Source: Salinadaptatus halalkaliphilus (GTDB taxonomy: Archaea; Halobacteriota; Halobacteria; Halobacteriales; Natrialbaceae). Taken from it: 64,000 bases of DNA. Below, one piece after another: positions 50,540 to 60,339 of the stretch (position 1 is its first letter; each line of letters starts with the position of its first letter). The notes beneath the pieces were generated by a model. That model had not been told where the DNA came from. It worked only from the letters and a program-made list of their open reading frames with translations, and ran no database searches. The stretch is from the NCBI RefSeq assembly GCF_006543045.1, contig NZ_RBZW01000058.1, forward strand, positions 1 to 64,000, written 5' to 3'. The position numbers and the translations under genes are program-made.

Positions 50540-53278
50540 ATGGAATTACACAACAGGGGTGTTCGACAGGATGTCCGCGAGCTCGGCGAACTACTCGGGA
50601 CGGTCATCGAAGCCCAGGCCTCCCGCGACGCCTTCGACACCGTCGAGTCGTGTCGACGGACGGCGATCGACTACCGATCGGGTGACCTCGACTCGCGCGA
50701 GCCGCTGGTACGTGAACTTGAGGACATTTCGCCCCACACCCAGCGGGTCGTCGCCCGTGCGTTTACGACCTATTTCGAGCTGATCAATCTCGCCGAAGAG
50801 CGCGAACGCGTTCGATCGATCCGGACCGCCTCCCAGGAGGGAACGCTCGCGGATAGCCTCGAGGCCGCCGCCGCCGACCTCGGCGAGTCCGACACCGAGA
50901 CCGTCCAACAGATTCTCGACGACGTGCTCATCGAGCCGACCTTTACCGCCCATCCGACGGAAGCCAGGCGAAAGACCGTCAAGTCGAAACTCCGGACGAT
51001 TTCGACCGACCTCGAGACGCTCGACGAGCGGCTGTTGACCGACGACGAAGCCAAAGCGGTCTGGAACAGCGTCGACGCCGAGGTGACGAGCCTCTGGCAG
51101 ACGCCACAGGTTCGCAACCGCCAGCCCGAACCCGACGACGAGGCCAGAAACGTTCAGTGGTACCTCGAGAACACCCTCTTCGACGTCGTCGGCGACGTTT
51201 ACCAGGAACTCGACGAGGCGATCGACGAGCCCGTCGACGGGAGTGTCGACGTCCCCAAACTCCTCGAGTTTCGCTCCTGGGCCGGCAGTGACCGCGACGG
51301 CAACCCACACGTCACTCCCGAGGTCACTGCGAACACGCTCGAGCGCCAGCGCAGCGTCGTCCTCGAGCGCTATCGGGACGAACTCAAACGGCTCTCGGGC
51401 GTTCTCAGCCAGGACGGCAGTCGGATCGATGTCGGTTCGGCGTTCCAGGTCGGCCTCGAGGACGACCGCACGGAGCTTCCGGGAAGCGCCAGCATGGCCG
51501 AACAGCGGTATCCGGACGAGCCCTACCGCCAGAAGCTCAAACTCATGCGCGAACGCCTCGATCGCATCGGCGACGTACGACCCGGCGGCTACGACGATGC
51601 TGAGGAACTCCTCACGGATCTCGAGGACATCGCCTCGAGTCTGCGCGCCAACGGGGCGGGGAGTGTCGTCGACGCCCACCTCGGTCCCATCTATCGACAG
51701 GTCGCGACCTTCGGCTTCTCGCTTGCGAGTCTGGATCTGCGCGATCATCGTCAGAAACACACCGACGCTATCACAGCGGCCCTGGAGCGAGCGGGCATCG
51801 AGTACGACACGCTCACGGAAGACGAGCGAGTCGAGTTGCTCACGGACGCCATCTTACAGGACGAGCCGGTGATCGACCTCGGGGCGACCGACAGTCTGTC
51901 GGCGGCCGACGCGCGGGTGCTGACGCTGTTCGACCGCCTCGGCGAGTGGCAAACCGAGTACGGTACCGAAGCGATCGACACCTACTGTATCTCGATGACC
52001 GAGGAGCCAAGTCACGTCCTCGAGGTGCTCTTTTTGGCCGATCAGGCCGGGGTCGTCTCGTTACCCGAACACAGCGGTCTCGATGTCGTCCCCCTGCTCG
52101 AGACCGAGTCGGCTCTCTCGGGTGCGCGTCGAATCATGGGAACCCTGTTCGAGAACGAGGCCTACGCACAGGCGCTTGCCGCCCGTGGCGGGACCCAGGA
52201 GATCATGCTGGGCTACTCGGACTCGAACAAGGAAAACGGCTTTCTCGCTGCGAACTGGTCGCTGTACAAGAACCAGCGCCGGCTGGGAGAGATCTGCGAC
52301 GAACACGACGTCACGATGCGGCTGTTTCACGGTCGGGGCGGTTCGATCTCCCGCGGCGGCGGACCGATGAACGAGGCGTTGCTCGCGTTGCCCAACGATA
52401 CGGTGACAGGCCAGGTCAAGTTCACCGAGCAGGGCGAAGCCATCGCCGAGAAGTACGCCAATCCCAGGATCGCCCAGCGCAACATCGAGCAGATGTTGAA
52501 CGCCCAACTTCGCGCTCGACAGGACGCCATCGAGCACCCAACCGAGGACGTGCCCGAGGCGTGGCTCGATGCGATGGAGACCATGGCCGACGCTGCCCGC
52601 CGGGAGTACCGCGACCTCCTCGAGAGCGACGGCTTCGTCCGGTACTTCGAGGAAGCAACGCCGATTACGGTGATCGAGGACCTAAACCTCGGCTCCCGGC
52701 CGGCCTCGCGCAGCGGCGAGCGGACCGTCGAGGACCTCCGGGCGATTCCGTGGGTGTTCTCCTGGATCCAGTCGCGGTGTATCCTGCCCGGCTGGTACGC
52801 CATCGGGACGGGTATCGACGCCTACCTCACGGGCGATGGATCGTCGAATGCGGCGGCCGACGACGGTGAGGGCGGCGACGCCGACGACCGCATGGCGGTC
52901 CTCCAGGAGATGTACGCCGAGTGGCCGTTCTTCCGGACCACGCTCGACAACGCCGCGCTCTCGTTGTCCCGAACCGACCTCGAGATCGCTGCCCAGTACG
53001 CCGACCTCGCCGACGGCGACCGTCGCGAGCAGTTCTTCCCGCGGCTGACCGACGAGTACGAGCATGCTGCCGACCTGATTACGACGATCGGCCAACGCGA
53101 CCAGTTGCAGACGCGGGATTGGCTCGGCGAGAACCTCGAGCGGCGCAACCCCTACGTCGATCCGCTGAACGTCCTCCAGACGTACCTACTTGGACGCACG
53201 CATCTGACCGATGTCGAAGAGCGGACCCTGCGACTAACGGTCAAGGGGATCGCGGCTGGGATGAAAAACACCGGGTGA
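50540..53278 (+). CDS. ppc: Phosphoenolpyruvate carboxylase
   Basis: A 912-aa PEPC of the bacterial/plant type that adds bicarbonate to PEP to form oxaloacetate, replenishing the TCA cycle. The catalytic His is in EPTFTAHPTEARRKTVKS near residue 145. FRSWAGSDRDGNPHVTPEVT and MLGYSDSNKENGFLAANW follow. The glycine loop FHGRGGSISRGGGP lies near residue 595. The C-terminus ends GMKNTG. Its ATG (MELHNRGVRQDVRELGELLG) was chosen over the upstream frame that would include a His/Arg-rich tail. Paired with pckA at 1980, the two enzymes oppose each other. Confidence 0.97.
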   Translation: MELHNRGVRQDVRELGELLGTVIEAQASRDAFDTVESCRRTAIDYRSGDLDSREPLVRELEDISPHTQRVVARAFTTYFELINLAEERERVRSIRTASQEGTLADSLEAAAADLGESDTETVQQILDDVLIEPTFTAHPTEARRKTVKSKLRTISTDLETLDERLLTDDEAKAVWNSVDAEVTSLWQTPQVRNRQPEPDDEARNVQWYLENTLFDVVGDVYQELDEAIDEPVDGSVDVPKLLEFRSWAGSDRDGNPHVTPEVTANTLERQRSVVLERYRDELKRLSGVLSQDGSRIDVGSAFQVGLEDDRTELPGSASMAEQRYPDEPYRQKLKLMRERLDRIGDVRPGGYDDAEELLTDLEDIASSLRANGAGSVVDAHLGPIYRQVATFGFSLASLDLRDHRQKHTDAITAALERAGIEYDTLTEDERVELLTDAILQDEPVIDLGATDSLSAADARVLTLFDRLGEWQTEYGTEAIDTYCISMTEEPSHVLEVLFLADQAGVVSLPEHSGLDVVPLLETESALSGARRIMGTLFENEAYAQALAARGGTQEIMLGYSDSNKENGFLAANWSLYKNQRRLGEICDEHDVTMRLFHGRGGSISRGGGPMNEALLALPNDTVTGQVKFTEQGEAIAEKYANPRIAQRNIEQMLNAQLRARQDAIEHPTEDVPEAWLDAMETMADAARREYRDLLESDGFVRYFEEATPITVIEDLNLGSRPASRSGERTVEDLRAIPWVFSWIQSRCILPGWYAIGTGIDAYLTGDGSSNAAADDGEGGDADDRMAVLQEMYAEWPFFRTTLDNAALSLSRTDLEIAAQYADLADGDRREQFFPRLTDEYEHAADLITTIGQRDQLQTRDWLGENLERRNPYVDPLNVLQTYLLGRTHLTDVEERTLRLTVKGIAAGMKNTG

Positions 53279-53342
53279 ATCGCTCACAGGCGGGGAGAAA
53301 AATCGAAACGGGTAAAAACGTCTCCCCGGTAGTAGGTGATGA

Positions 53343-53427
53343 GCCGAGATAGCCTAGCCCGGCCAAGGCGGTAGATTCGAAATCTACTGTCCTCACGGAC
53401 TCGGGAGTTCAAATCTCCCTCTCGGCG
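53343..53427 (+). tRNA. tRNA-Ser (CGA)
   Basis: GCCGAGA (53343-53349) pairs with TCTCGGC (53420-53426), followed by discriminator G. D-arm GCC...GGC, anticodon stem GTAGA/TCTAC with loop TTCGAAA, so anticodon CGA (UCG serine codons). A long variable arm, GTCC-TCAC-GGAC, is characteristic of serine tRNA. T-arm GGGAG-TTCAAAT-CTCCC. CCA is not encoded. No intron was seen. Confidence 0.95.
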
Positions 53428-53539
53428 CTTTTCAGCAGCACAAATCGACGAGCGAAGCGAGCCATATCCATACCGTGCCCGTCATTCGCAGGCCCGTCTG
53501 TTACCCCCACGGGAATGGTCATCACCTGTGTCAGTGAGC

Positions 53540-53590
53540 ATGGTTTCACGCGAACGATATCGACGGTATCGAGATGAGGTGCCTCGATGA
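53540..53590 (+). CDS. 16-aa leader ORF overlapping the Fe-S protein start
   Basis: ATG 53540 to TGA 53588-53590 (MVSRERYRRYRDEVPR); the TGA overlaps the next ATG in ATGA at 53587. It suggests translational coupling or a shortened upstream partner. No domain is present, so it could be an accident of sequence. Confidence 0.35.
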   Translation: MVSRERYRRYRDEVPR

Positions 53591-54978
53591 GTAGCGACGA
53601 GTCTAGCGGTGACGACGCCTTCCATCCGCTGGGTGAGGACGCCCAGGAGAACTACAGAGCGTTGCTCGAGGAGGGCGACTACGACGCGGACCTCGGCATG
53701 GAGATGGCCAAGGACGCGATGCGACTTACCAAGGGTGAGATATCGGAGGCCGAGTTCTACGATCGCTACCACGAGGACGTGCTCGAGGAGTTCGGCGAGG
53801 ACGAGCGACCGATGGCCGAAGCGATCGAGACCGCTCGCGAAGAGGGACGCCTCGAGCAGGCGCTGTCCCGGTTCGGCGTCGGCGAGGAGACGCGTCGCGA
53901 CACGATGAAGAAGATGGGCATGGGTGCCGGTGCGATCGGGCTCAGTGCGTGGGGCGCCTCGAGCAACGGCGCGGACGAACCGGAGCCGAACGTCGCCGCC
54001 CAGGACGACGATGCGAGCGAGGACGGGACACAGTGGGGAATGGCGCTCGATCTCGAGGTCTGTGACGGCTGTCTCTCCTGTGTGGTCGCCTGCAACGCCG
54101 AGCACAACTGGAACGAGGGGGCGAACTGGATGTACATCATCGCCTACGAGGACGGGATCGTCGAGTCGCCCGAACCAGACGACGAAGACGCCGGCACGCG
54201 AGATTTCCAGTACCTGATCCGGCCCTGTCAGCACTGTACCGACGCGCCTTGCGAGAAGGTGTGTCCGACGACGGCCCGTCACACCAGAGACGAGGGCGGT
54301 CTCGTCCTGACCGATTACGATGTCTGCATTGGCTGTCGGTACTGCCAGGTCGCCTGCCCCTACGGTGTCAACTACTTCCAGTGGGACGACCCTCCCGAGG
54401 AGGCAATCGAGATGGACGAAGAGATGCAGTTCGACCAGCGCGACCGGTGGGTCAGCGGGGCCGGCCCTCGCGGCGTCATGGAGAAGTGTATCTTCGATCC
54501 GGCTCGTCAGGACGGCCAGATGGGCGAGGAGATGGTCGGGACGACCGCCTGCGAGGACGCCTGTCCACCCGGTGCGATCCAGTTCGGTGATATGAACGAT
54601 CCCGAGAGCGACCCCCAGCAGTACCTCGAGAACGTGCCGCTCGCCCGCGCGCTCGAGCACGATCCGGACGACGACGAGATCCAGGACGCGATCGCGATTC
54701 TCGAGGACGAGGAAGACCCCGCCGACGACGAGGACGACGACGGACTCACCGAGGAGGAGGCCGAACGCGTTCTCAGAGGCGAGTACGGCGACAACTCCTC
54801 GCGGTTCAGGCTGCTCGAGGAGTACAACACGAACCCGAACGTCGAGTACATCGGCAACGAACCGGGCCCCCACGCCGAGCAGGTCGAGGGGCCGGTCGCC
54901 TACGACGACGTGGGGATGGTCGACAACCGCAAGGATGTCCTCGACGAGAAGACCGTCGACGGCGGACTCGAACTGTAG
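53587..54978 (+). CDS. Four-cluster ferredoxin-type oxidoreductase subunit (DmsB/NrfC-like)
   Basis: A 463-aa protein. After about 90 acidic residues (helical, with a TorD-like flavour), RRDTMKKMGMGAGAIGLSAWG around residues 100-120 resembles an internal Tat or anchor segment. Then four Cys groups: CDGCLSCVVACNAEHN, CQHCTDAPCEKVCP, CIGCRYCQVACPYG and the C-E-D-ACPPGA group. This matches the 4x[4Fe-4S] electron-transfer subunit of DMSO-reductase-type enzymes. The C-terminus is acidic and ends LDEKTVDGGLEL. No molybdopterin catalytic or NrfD/membrane anchor gene is adjacent, so it is orphaned; a genome rearrangement begins 300 nt downstream. Confidence 0.85.
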   Translation: MSSDESSGDDAFHPLGEDAQENYRALLEEGDYDADLGMEMAKDAMRLTKGEISEAEFYDRYHEDVLEEFGEDERPMAEAIETAREEGRLEQALSRFGVGEETRRDTMKKMGMGAGAIGLSAWGASSNGADEPEPNVAAQDDDASEDGTQWGMALDLEVCDGCLSCVVACNAEHNWNEGANWMYIIAYEDGIVESPEPDDEDAGTRDFQYLIRPCQHCTDAPCEKVCPTTARHTRDEGGLVLTDYDVCIGCRYCQVACPYGVNYFQWDDPPEEAIEMDEEMQFDQRDRWVSGAGPRGVMEKCIFDPARQDGQMGEEMVGTTACEDACPPGAIQFGDMNDPESDPQQYLENVPLARALEHDPDDDEIQDAIAILEDEEDPADDEDDDGLTEEEAERVLRGEYGDNSSRFRLLEEYNTNPNVEYIGNEPGPHAEQVEGPVAYDDVGMVDNRKDVLDEKTVDGGLEL

Positions 54979-55025
54979 CCGACGAAACTCGAGACGCTCT
55001 TGTCGGTGGCGCCGAAAGGCGGCGT

Positions 55026-55223
55026 ATGGATCGTCGTCAACGAGTCGTTGTGGGACTGCTCTGGGTCGGGGTCGCCGCCTTAATGTCGGTGACGCTCGAT
55101 CTACGTGCCCTGCCGTCGCTGAGTGCACTCGCCAGCCTGTTCGTCGTTCTGGTCGCGCTGTTTCTGGCCGTCGTCTACCTGTTCGATCCGTGGGGCGTGC
55201 TCGAGCGCCAGCCGTTTCACTGA
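55026..55223 (+). CDS. Small membrane protein
   Basis: A 65-aa protein, MDRRQRVVVGLLWVGVAALMSV..., with two hydrophobic helices (VVVGLLWVGVAALMSVTLDL and ASLFVVLVALFLAVVYLF). The basic N-terminus and the tail DPWGVLERQPFH point to a two-span protein. Family unknown. It lies 47 nt after the Fe-S protein and could be a minimal anchor, though it does not resemble NrfD. It ends 58 nt before the family B element at the rearrangement boundary. Confidence 0.6.
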   Translation: MDRRQRVVVGLLWVGVAALMSVTLDLRALPSLSALASLFVVLVALFLAVVYLFDPWGVLERQPFH

Positions 55224-55281
55224 CCGGGCGCGGTGGGGGATCGAGGAGTTGCGAACGGATCGACAGCAACGGCGGGAGTTT

Positions 55282-55390
55282 ATACTGTCGGACAGAAGTC
55301 AGTGAAACGTCGGTCGCGAATTCGCGGCCGTCCTTACGGTGACGGCCGCAGTACTGCGACCGATCGTTGAATAGTTCTGTCCAACAGTAT
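55282..55390 (+). mobile_element. MITE-like element, family B, 109 bp (left copy)
   Basis: Terminal inverted repeats ATACTGTCGGACAGAA and TTCTGTCCAACAGTAT bound a GC-rich interior with a large hairpin (GCGGCCGTC...GACGGCCGC). It is 109/109 identical to the inverse of 62457-62565. There is no ORF inside, so it needs a transposase in trans. Inner edge joins the C-terminal half of yihY; outer edge joins the 65-aa gene's 3' region. Confidence 0.85.
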
Positions 55391-55736
55391 CAGTGCTGCC
55401 GTGCTCGCCGTGTTGCTGATCGGCGTCTTCGCTCCGATGTACTACCTCTTTCCCGAACCCACTGTCTCGGTCGGCGAGATCCTCCCGGGGACGGTCTTCG
55501 CCGCGCTGTCCTGGACCGTTCTCGCCGTCGGCTTCCGGATCTACGTCGCGACCTCCGACAGCGTCGCGCTCTTTGGCATCGCCGGCGCCGTCCTCATCAT
55601 CTTGACCTGGGTCTATCTCGGCGGGTTCTGTCTGTTGCTCGGTGCGGTGCTAAACGCCGTCCTCGCCGACCGCGTCGATCCCGAAACGGAGTGGATACCG
55701 ATGGATCAGGTGTGGTCGACATCCGATCGCCAGTAA
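55391..55736 (+). pseudogene. C-terminal half of YihY/BrkB family protein
   Basis: Reads from the family B element as SISAAVLAVLLIGVFAPMYY..., then FPEPTVSVGEILPGTVFAALSWTVLAVGFRIYVA and AGAVLIILTWVYLGGFCLLLGAVLNAVLADR, the last three membrane helices and the conserved end of YihY/BrkB. It lacks the N-terminal half. That half is at 62566-63075 on the other strand, next to the second element copy. A GTG at 55401 could start a 111-aa fragment, but the protein would be incomplete. If an AT dinucleotide at the element edges is counted as target duplication, joining the halves restores the frame V-L-I-S-A-A-V. Confidence 0.85.
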
Positions 55737-55815
55737 CGACCTCCCGTCGATTCACCAGTGAGATTACTGCAAGCGACCGGTGGATTCTATCGTCACGACC
55801 CCGTAGGTCCGACGA

Positions 55816-58707
55816 ATGGCTATCGGACGGACCGACACGGAGACGACAGTGCTGGTCGTCGAGCGCGAGGAACAGACGGCGATCGCGGCGGCAACAGCCC
55901 GTGCTCGAGATGCCGCCAGTATAGACACCGTACAGTCGGTCTCGAACGTCGAGACGGCACTCGAGACGCTCGACGAGCGGCCCGTCGACTGTCTCTGTAC
56001 GGCGGCGACGCTCGCCGACGGGAGTGGATTCGATCTCCTCGAAGCGGTGACCGGTCCGGACCGACACTGTCCTGTCGTCTTCGTTCCCGAAGACGGGACC
56101 GAATCACTCGCCAGCGAGGCGGTCGCCGCGGGCGCCAGTGAGTACGTCTCCCGCGACCGGCCGGCGGGAGATCTGGCCGATGCGATCGAGCGAGCGATCG
56201 CCACCGGGCGACGACGGCGCGACCGAACCGAGCGCGCACGGCAGTTCGGCGCCGTGTTCGACGACGCCGAGAGCTACGCCTGGGTACTCGAGCCCGACGG
56301 GAGCGTGCGTCGAGCGAACGACGTTGCGCTGACGGCGATCGACGCGACGGCGGGAGATGTCCGCGGCCGACCGTTCGTCGATCTCCCGTGGTGGGACGGT
56401 ATCGAGGCCGATGGACCGCTTCGCACAGCCCTCGAGAGGGCAGCCGGTGGGAACGTGGCCCGCAGCGAGGTCACCGCAGACTGCGATCACCGGTCGGATA
56501 CTCCTCGGACGCTCGAGGTGACAGTTCGCCCGGTTCGCGACGACGCCGGGACGATCGTCTCGCTACTCGCGCGGGCGACCGACATCACGGATCGCGCCGA
56601 ACTCGAGGCGGAGTTGCGCGCCTCCGAGGAACTCCATCGGGTGACGCTGAACAACATGACCGATACGGTTCTCATTACGGACGACGAGGGGGCATTCACT
56701 TACGTCTGTCCGAACGTCCACTTCATCTTCGGGTACGACGACGAGGAAATCTACGAGATGGGATCGATCGACGACCTGCTCGGTCCCGACCTCTTCGACC
56801 GCGAGGAACTCGCGGCGGACGGCGTCCTGACGAACATCGAGTGTACGGCGACCGACAAGGCGGGTCGCGAGCACACGTTGCTCGTCAACGTCCGCGAGGT
56901 GTCGATTCAGGACGGGACGATCCTCTACAGCTGTCGTGACGTGACGATGCGAAAGCGCCGGGACGACGCGCTGACGGCGTTGCACCGAACGGCTCGCGAA
57001 CTGCTGTACGCGGAGACCGACCGCGAGATCGCAACCGTCGTGACCGACGATGCGGCCGACATTCTCGACTGCGACGCAAGCGGCGTCTACCTCTTCGATA
57101 CCGACGAAAACGTTCTGCGGCCGGCCGCACAGTCCGCCGGAATGAACGAGCTTCACGGCCCGCTGTCATCCCACCGGGCCGCCGACGCGACGCTTCCCGG
57201 CGATGTCTACCTCGAGGGCGAAAACCGATTTGTCACTGATCTTCGATCCACCGACGCGTTTTCGAACCCGACTAGCGATCTCCGAAGCGCCGCGTTCGTC
57301 CCGCTTGGCGATCACGGCGTCTTTCTCGCGGGATCGGACACCGTCGACGCGTTCGACGATGTCACCAAAGAAGTCACCGATCTGCTTGCGGCGACCGCCG
57401 AGGCGGCCCTCGACCGCGTCGAGCGCGAACGACGACTTCGCGAACGGGATCGAGAGCTCAAACGACAGAACAAGCGACTCACACGCCTCGATCAGGTCAA
57501 CGAGATCATCCGCGAGATCGACCAGGCGCTGGTGCGAGCGGAAACCCGCGAGGAGATCGAGGCGGCGATCTGTGATCGGCTGACTGCCGACGATCGCTTT
57601 GATTTCGCGTGGATCGGCGCGGCCGATACCGGTTCTGACCTCCTCGAGTTGCGCGCCGTCAGCGGCACCGACGAGGGCCGAGAGTACTTAGACGCCGTCT
57701 CACTCGAGGGCGACGCAGCCGAACCCGCCGTCGAGACGGCACGAACGGGCGAAGTGACCGTGGTCGGGAACGTCGCCGACGGCCTGCACGACCAGCCCTG
57801 GCGGTCGGCAGCGCTCACGCGGGAGTACCAATCGGTCGTCAGCGTCCCACTGTCCTACGACGAATTCACCTACGGCGTACTCACCGTCTACGCCGACCGA
57901 CCGGGTGCCTTCGACGAGGTGAGCCAGACTGTGCTGGCCGAGCTCGGAGAGACGGTCGCCTCGGCTATCGCGGCCGTCGAACGCAAGCGAGCGCTCCTCT
58001 CGAGCGTGAGCACGCGCCTCGAGTTTACGGTCGCGGACGAGCAGTTCGTCTTCACACGGCTGGCGCGACGTGCGGACTGCACCGTCTCGTTCGACGGCGG
58101 CGTCCGCCAGCACGAGGACGGCGCGACGGTGTTCGTTACCGTCGAGGGCGCACCGCCCGAGTCGATCGTGCACGCGGCGGCCGACCTCCTCGCCGTCGAG
58201 GACGCACGCGTCATCGACGACGGTAGGAGTGGCGATGGGGGTGATGGGGGGGCCGATGGCGGGACCGTCCGTCTGCGCTTTGCACCGCCGTTTCTCGCGC
58301 TTCAACTCGCCGATCACGGGGTCCTGTTGCGCCGGGTCGAAGCAACACCGTCGGGGGCCGATGTCGTCGTCGACGTTCCGAGCGCCGTCGACGCCAGAGA
58401 GAGTGCCGACATCGTCTCGAACACGTTCGCAGACGTCGAGCTCCGGTCGAAACGCCGCGTCGAACGAACGACGGCCCGGGACCTGCGGTCGGCACTGCTC
58501 GACCGGCTCACCGATCGCCAACTCGAGGTCATCCAGTTAGCGTACTACAGCGGCTACTTCGAGACGCCGCGGGAGCGTTCTGGCGAGGAGATTGCGACGA
58601 TGCTCGACATTTCCCCGGCTGCGTTCTACCGCCACAACCGAACCGTCCAGCGGAAGCTCTTTGCGATCCTGTTCGACGAGCTCGGACTTCCGGCAAGTGC
58701 TGCCTGA
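55816..58707 (+). CDS. Bat-type multi-sensor transcriptional regulator (REC-like/PAS/GAF/HTH)
   Basis: A 963-aa protein. Residues 1-135 form a receiver-like fold (TTVLVVEREEQTA...). Then a first PAS (from AVFDDAESYAWVLEPDGSV), a second PAS (LHRVTLNNMTDTVLITDDEGAFTYVCPNVHFIFGYDDEEI) and a GAF domain (ARELLYAETDREIATVVTDDA). A coiled linker (LKRQNKRLTRLDQVNEIIREI) precedes a second GAF (CDRLTADDRFDFAWIGAAD). The bacterio-opsin activator region follows, and the C-terminal HTH is LTDRQLEVIQLAYYSGYFETPRERSGEEIATMLDISPAAFYRH. No His kinase domain is seen, so it probably senses ligand or redox directly. The receiver-like part lacks an obvious phospho-Asp. It lies at the left of the inverted segment. 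Confidence 0.9.
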   Translation: MAIGRTDTETTVLVVEREEQTAIAAATARARDAASIDTVQSVSNVETALETLDERPVDCLCTAATLADGSGFDLLEAVTGPDRHCPVVFVPEDGTESLASEAVAAGASEYVSRDRPAGDLADAIERAIATGRRRRDRTERARQFGAVFDDAESYAWVLEPDGSVRRANDVALTAIDATAGDVRGRPFVDLPWWDGIEADGPLRTALERAAGGNVARSEVTADCDHRSDTPRTLEVTVRPVRDDAGTIVSLLARATDITDRAELEAELRASEELHRVTLNNMTDTVLITDDEGAFTYVCPNVHFIFGYDDEEIYEMGSIDDLLGPDLFDREELAADGVLTNIECTATDKAGREHTLLVNVREVSIQDGTILYSCRDVTMRKRRDDALTALHRTARELLYAETDREIATVVTDDAADILDCDASGVYLFDTDENVLRPAAQSAGMNELHGPLSSHRAADATLPGDVYLEGENRFVTDLRSTDAFSNPTSDLRSAAFVPLGDHGVFLAGSDTVDAFDDVTKEVTDLLAATAEAALDRVERERRLRERDRELKRQNKRLTRLDQVNEIIREIDQALVRAETREEIEAAICDRLTADDRFDFAWIGAADTGSDLLELRAVSGTDEGREYLDAVSLEGDAAEPAVETARTGEVTVVGNVADGLHDQPWRSAALTREYQSVVSVPLSYDEFTYGVLTVYADRPGAFDEVSQTVLAELGETVASAIAAVERKRALLSSVSTRLEFTVADEQFVFTRLARRADCTVSFDGGVRQHEDGATVFVTVEGAPPESIVHAAADLLAVEDARVIDDGRSGDGGDGGADGGTVRLRFAPPFLALQLADHGVLLRRVEATPSGADVVVDVPSAVDARESADIVSNTFADVELRSKRRVERTTARDLRSALLDRLTDRQLEVIQLAYYSGYFETPRERSGEEIATMLDISPAAFYRHNRTVQRKLFAILFDELGLPASAA

Positions 58708-58834
58708 CCCGTTCAATAGTGAACCTCCAGCTCATTTCGAGGCTAGTTATCTGACGAACACCTATATCCTAATATCCCTATTATATCTGGATACGACGAC
58801 CGCCGCGACGGGACTCGTCGTACCTACTCATACC

Positions 58835-58975
58835 ATGAAAGACATCAAACTGGACCCCGAGGAAGAATCGCTGTACGAGTGCTTCAGTTGTGGCACTGTC
58901 GTTCGCGCACCGACATCAGGGACGTGCCCGGATTGTGGCGCAGACATGCGGAATCGTCAGATGCCCATCGAATAG
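58835..58975 (+). CDS. 46-aa rubrerythrin-like zinc-ribbon protein
   Basis: A second 46-aa zinc-ribbon miniprotein: [20 protein letters not shown], with CxxC at about residues 16-19 and a second pair in [13 protein letters not shown]. Family name usually rubrerythrin-like domain protein. It has the same size and Cys spacing as 108-248. The ATG 58835 is preceded by an AT-rich promoter region (TTATAT at about 58780). It ends 2 nt before gdh; the pair may be one transcript, which would be informative about its role. Confidence 0.8.
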   Translation: MKDIKLDPEEESLYECFSCGTVVRAPTSGTCPDCGADMRNRQMPIE

Positions 58976-58977
58976 CG

Positions 58978-60285
58978 ATGGCCTCCAACGAGCGTTCTTC
59001 GGTCGCCGCCACCGAAGAGCCATCCGACTCCGAACCGGAAACCGCCCTCGAGACGGCCCGGAGACAACTGGCCCGCGCGGCCTCAAGTCTCGAGATCGAC
59101 GACGCCGTTCGGGAGCGGCTGGAGCATCCGACTGCAGTCCACGAGGTGACGATCCCGCTCGAGCGCGACGACGGCAGCGTCGACGTGTTTACGGGCTATC
59201 GCGCCCACCACGATAGCGTTCGCGGCCCCCACAAGGGCGGGCTCCGATATCACCCCGGTGTGACACGGGACGAATGCGTCGGACTCGCGATGTGGATGAC
59301 CTGGAAGTGTGCCGTCATGGATCTGCCCTTCGGCGGCGCGAAAGGGGGTATCGTCGTCGATCCGAAGTCATTGAGCCGCGACGAAAAGGAACGTCTCACC
59401 CGCCGATTCACCCAGGAGGTCCGCGCCGTCATCGGCCCGACGAAAGACATTCCCGCACCCGATATGGGCACCGATCCGGCGACGATGGGCTGGATTATGG
59501 ACGCCTACAGCATGCAAGAGGGTGAAACGGTCCCGGGCGTCGTCACCGGAAAGCCACCCATCGTCGGCGGTTCGAAAGGCCGCGAGGAGGCCCCGGGTCG
59601 CAGCGTCGCTATCGTCACCCGCGAAACCTGTAAGTACTACGACTACCCACTCGAGGAGACGACCGTCGCCGTCCAGGGCTTCGGTAGCGTCGGTGCCAGC
59701 GCCGCCCGCCTACTGGATGCATGGGGTGGGACAGTCGTAGCCGTCAGCGACGTCAACGGCGGGATCTACGATCCCGATGGAATCGACGTGGCTGCGATTC
59801 CGTCTCACGACGAAGAACCCGAAGCGGTCACGAGCTACGCCGAGAAAACCGACGTTACCCGTCTGTCGAACGAGGAACTGCTCACACTCGACGTCGATGT
59901 CCTCGCACCCTCGGCGGTCGGCAACGTCCTCACCACGGACAACGCCGACGACATCCAGGCCGACATCGTCGTCGAGGGTGCAAACGGACCGACGACCTTC
60001 GCCGCTGACGCAATTTTGGAGGAGCGCGGCATCCACGTGATCCCGGATATCCTCGCCAACGCCGGCGGCGTCACCGTCAGCTACTTCGAGTGGCTCCAGG
60101 ACATCAACCGACGCGCCTGGCCACTCGAGCGAGTCAACACCGAACTCGAAGAGGAGATGATCGCCGCCTGGGACGCCCTCCGCGAGGAGGTCGAAGCCCG
60201 CGACGTGACCTGGCGAAATGCAGCCTACGTCGTCGCCCTCTCTCGAATCGCCGAGGCACACGAGGTCCGCGGACTCTGGCCCTGA
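58978..60285 (+). CDS. gdhA: Glutamate dehydrogenase
   Basis: A 435-aa enzyme (Glu + NAD(P)+ to 2-oxoglutarate + NH4+). [44 protein letters not shown], with the catalytic Lys in GGAKGG, is near residues 85-128. [17 protein letters not shown] is the Rossmann loop near residues 222-238. The N-terminal 40 residues ([18 protein letters not shown]) are acidic and disordered. Coenzyme preference is not readable. Start at 58978, 2 nt after the zinc-ribbon stop. Its TGA stop is at the head of a solitary family A end (TGATACGGACTGCTGTA at 60283). Confidence 0.96.
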   Translation: MASNERSSVAATEEPSDSEPETALETARRQLARAASSLEIDDAVRERLEHPTAVHEVTIPLERDDGSVDVFTGYRAHHDSVRGPHKGGLRYHPGVTRDECVGLAMWMTWKCAVMDLPFGGAKGGIVVDPKSLSRDEKERLTRRFTQEVRAVIGPTKDIPAPDMGTDPATMGWIMDAYSMQEGETVPGVVTGKPPIVGGSKGREEAPGRSVAIVTRETCKYYDYPLEETTVAVQGFGSVGASAARLLDAWGGTVVAVSDVNGGIYDPDGIDVAAIPSHDEEPEAVTSYAEKTDVTRLSNEELLTLDVDVLAPSAVGNVLTTDNADDIQADIVVEGANGPTTFAADAILEERGIHVIPDILANAGGVTVSYFEWLQDINRRAWPLERVNTELEEEMIAAWDALREEVEARDVTWRNAAYVVALSRIAEAHEVRGLWP

Positions 60286-60339
60286 TACGGACTGCTGTAT
60301 GTGAGAATCTTTTTGCGCGCCCCCGACCGACTCGAGTGC

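Noticed and set aside
53482-55269. A 595-residue minus-strand frame opposite the Fe-S protein
   Set aside because: The plus-strand protein has four cluster motifs, and the antisense frame crosses gene boundaries.
60301-60339. GTG 60301 as the start of the DUF192 gene
   Set aside because: It falls in the remnant of an A element end, while a TATA-like TTTTTG sits at the right distance for GTG 60340; kept only as an alternative.
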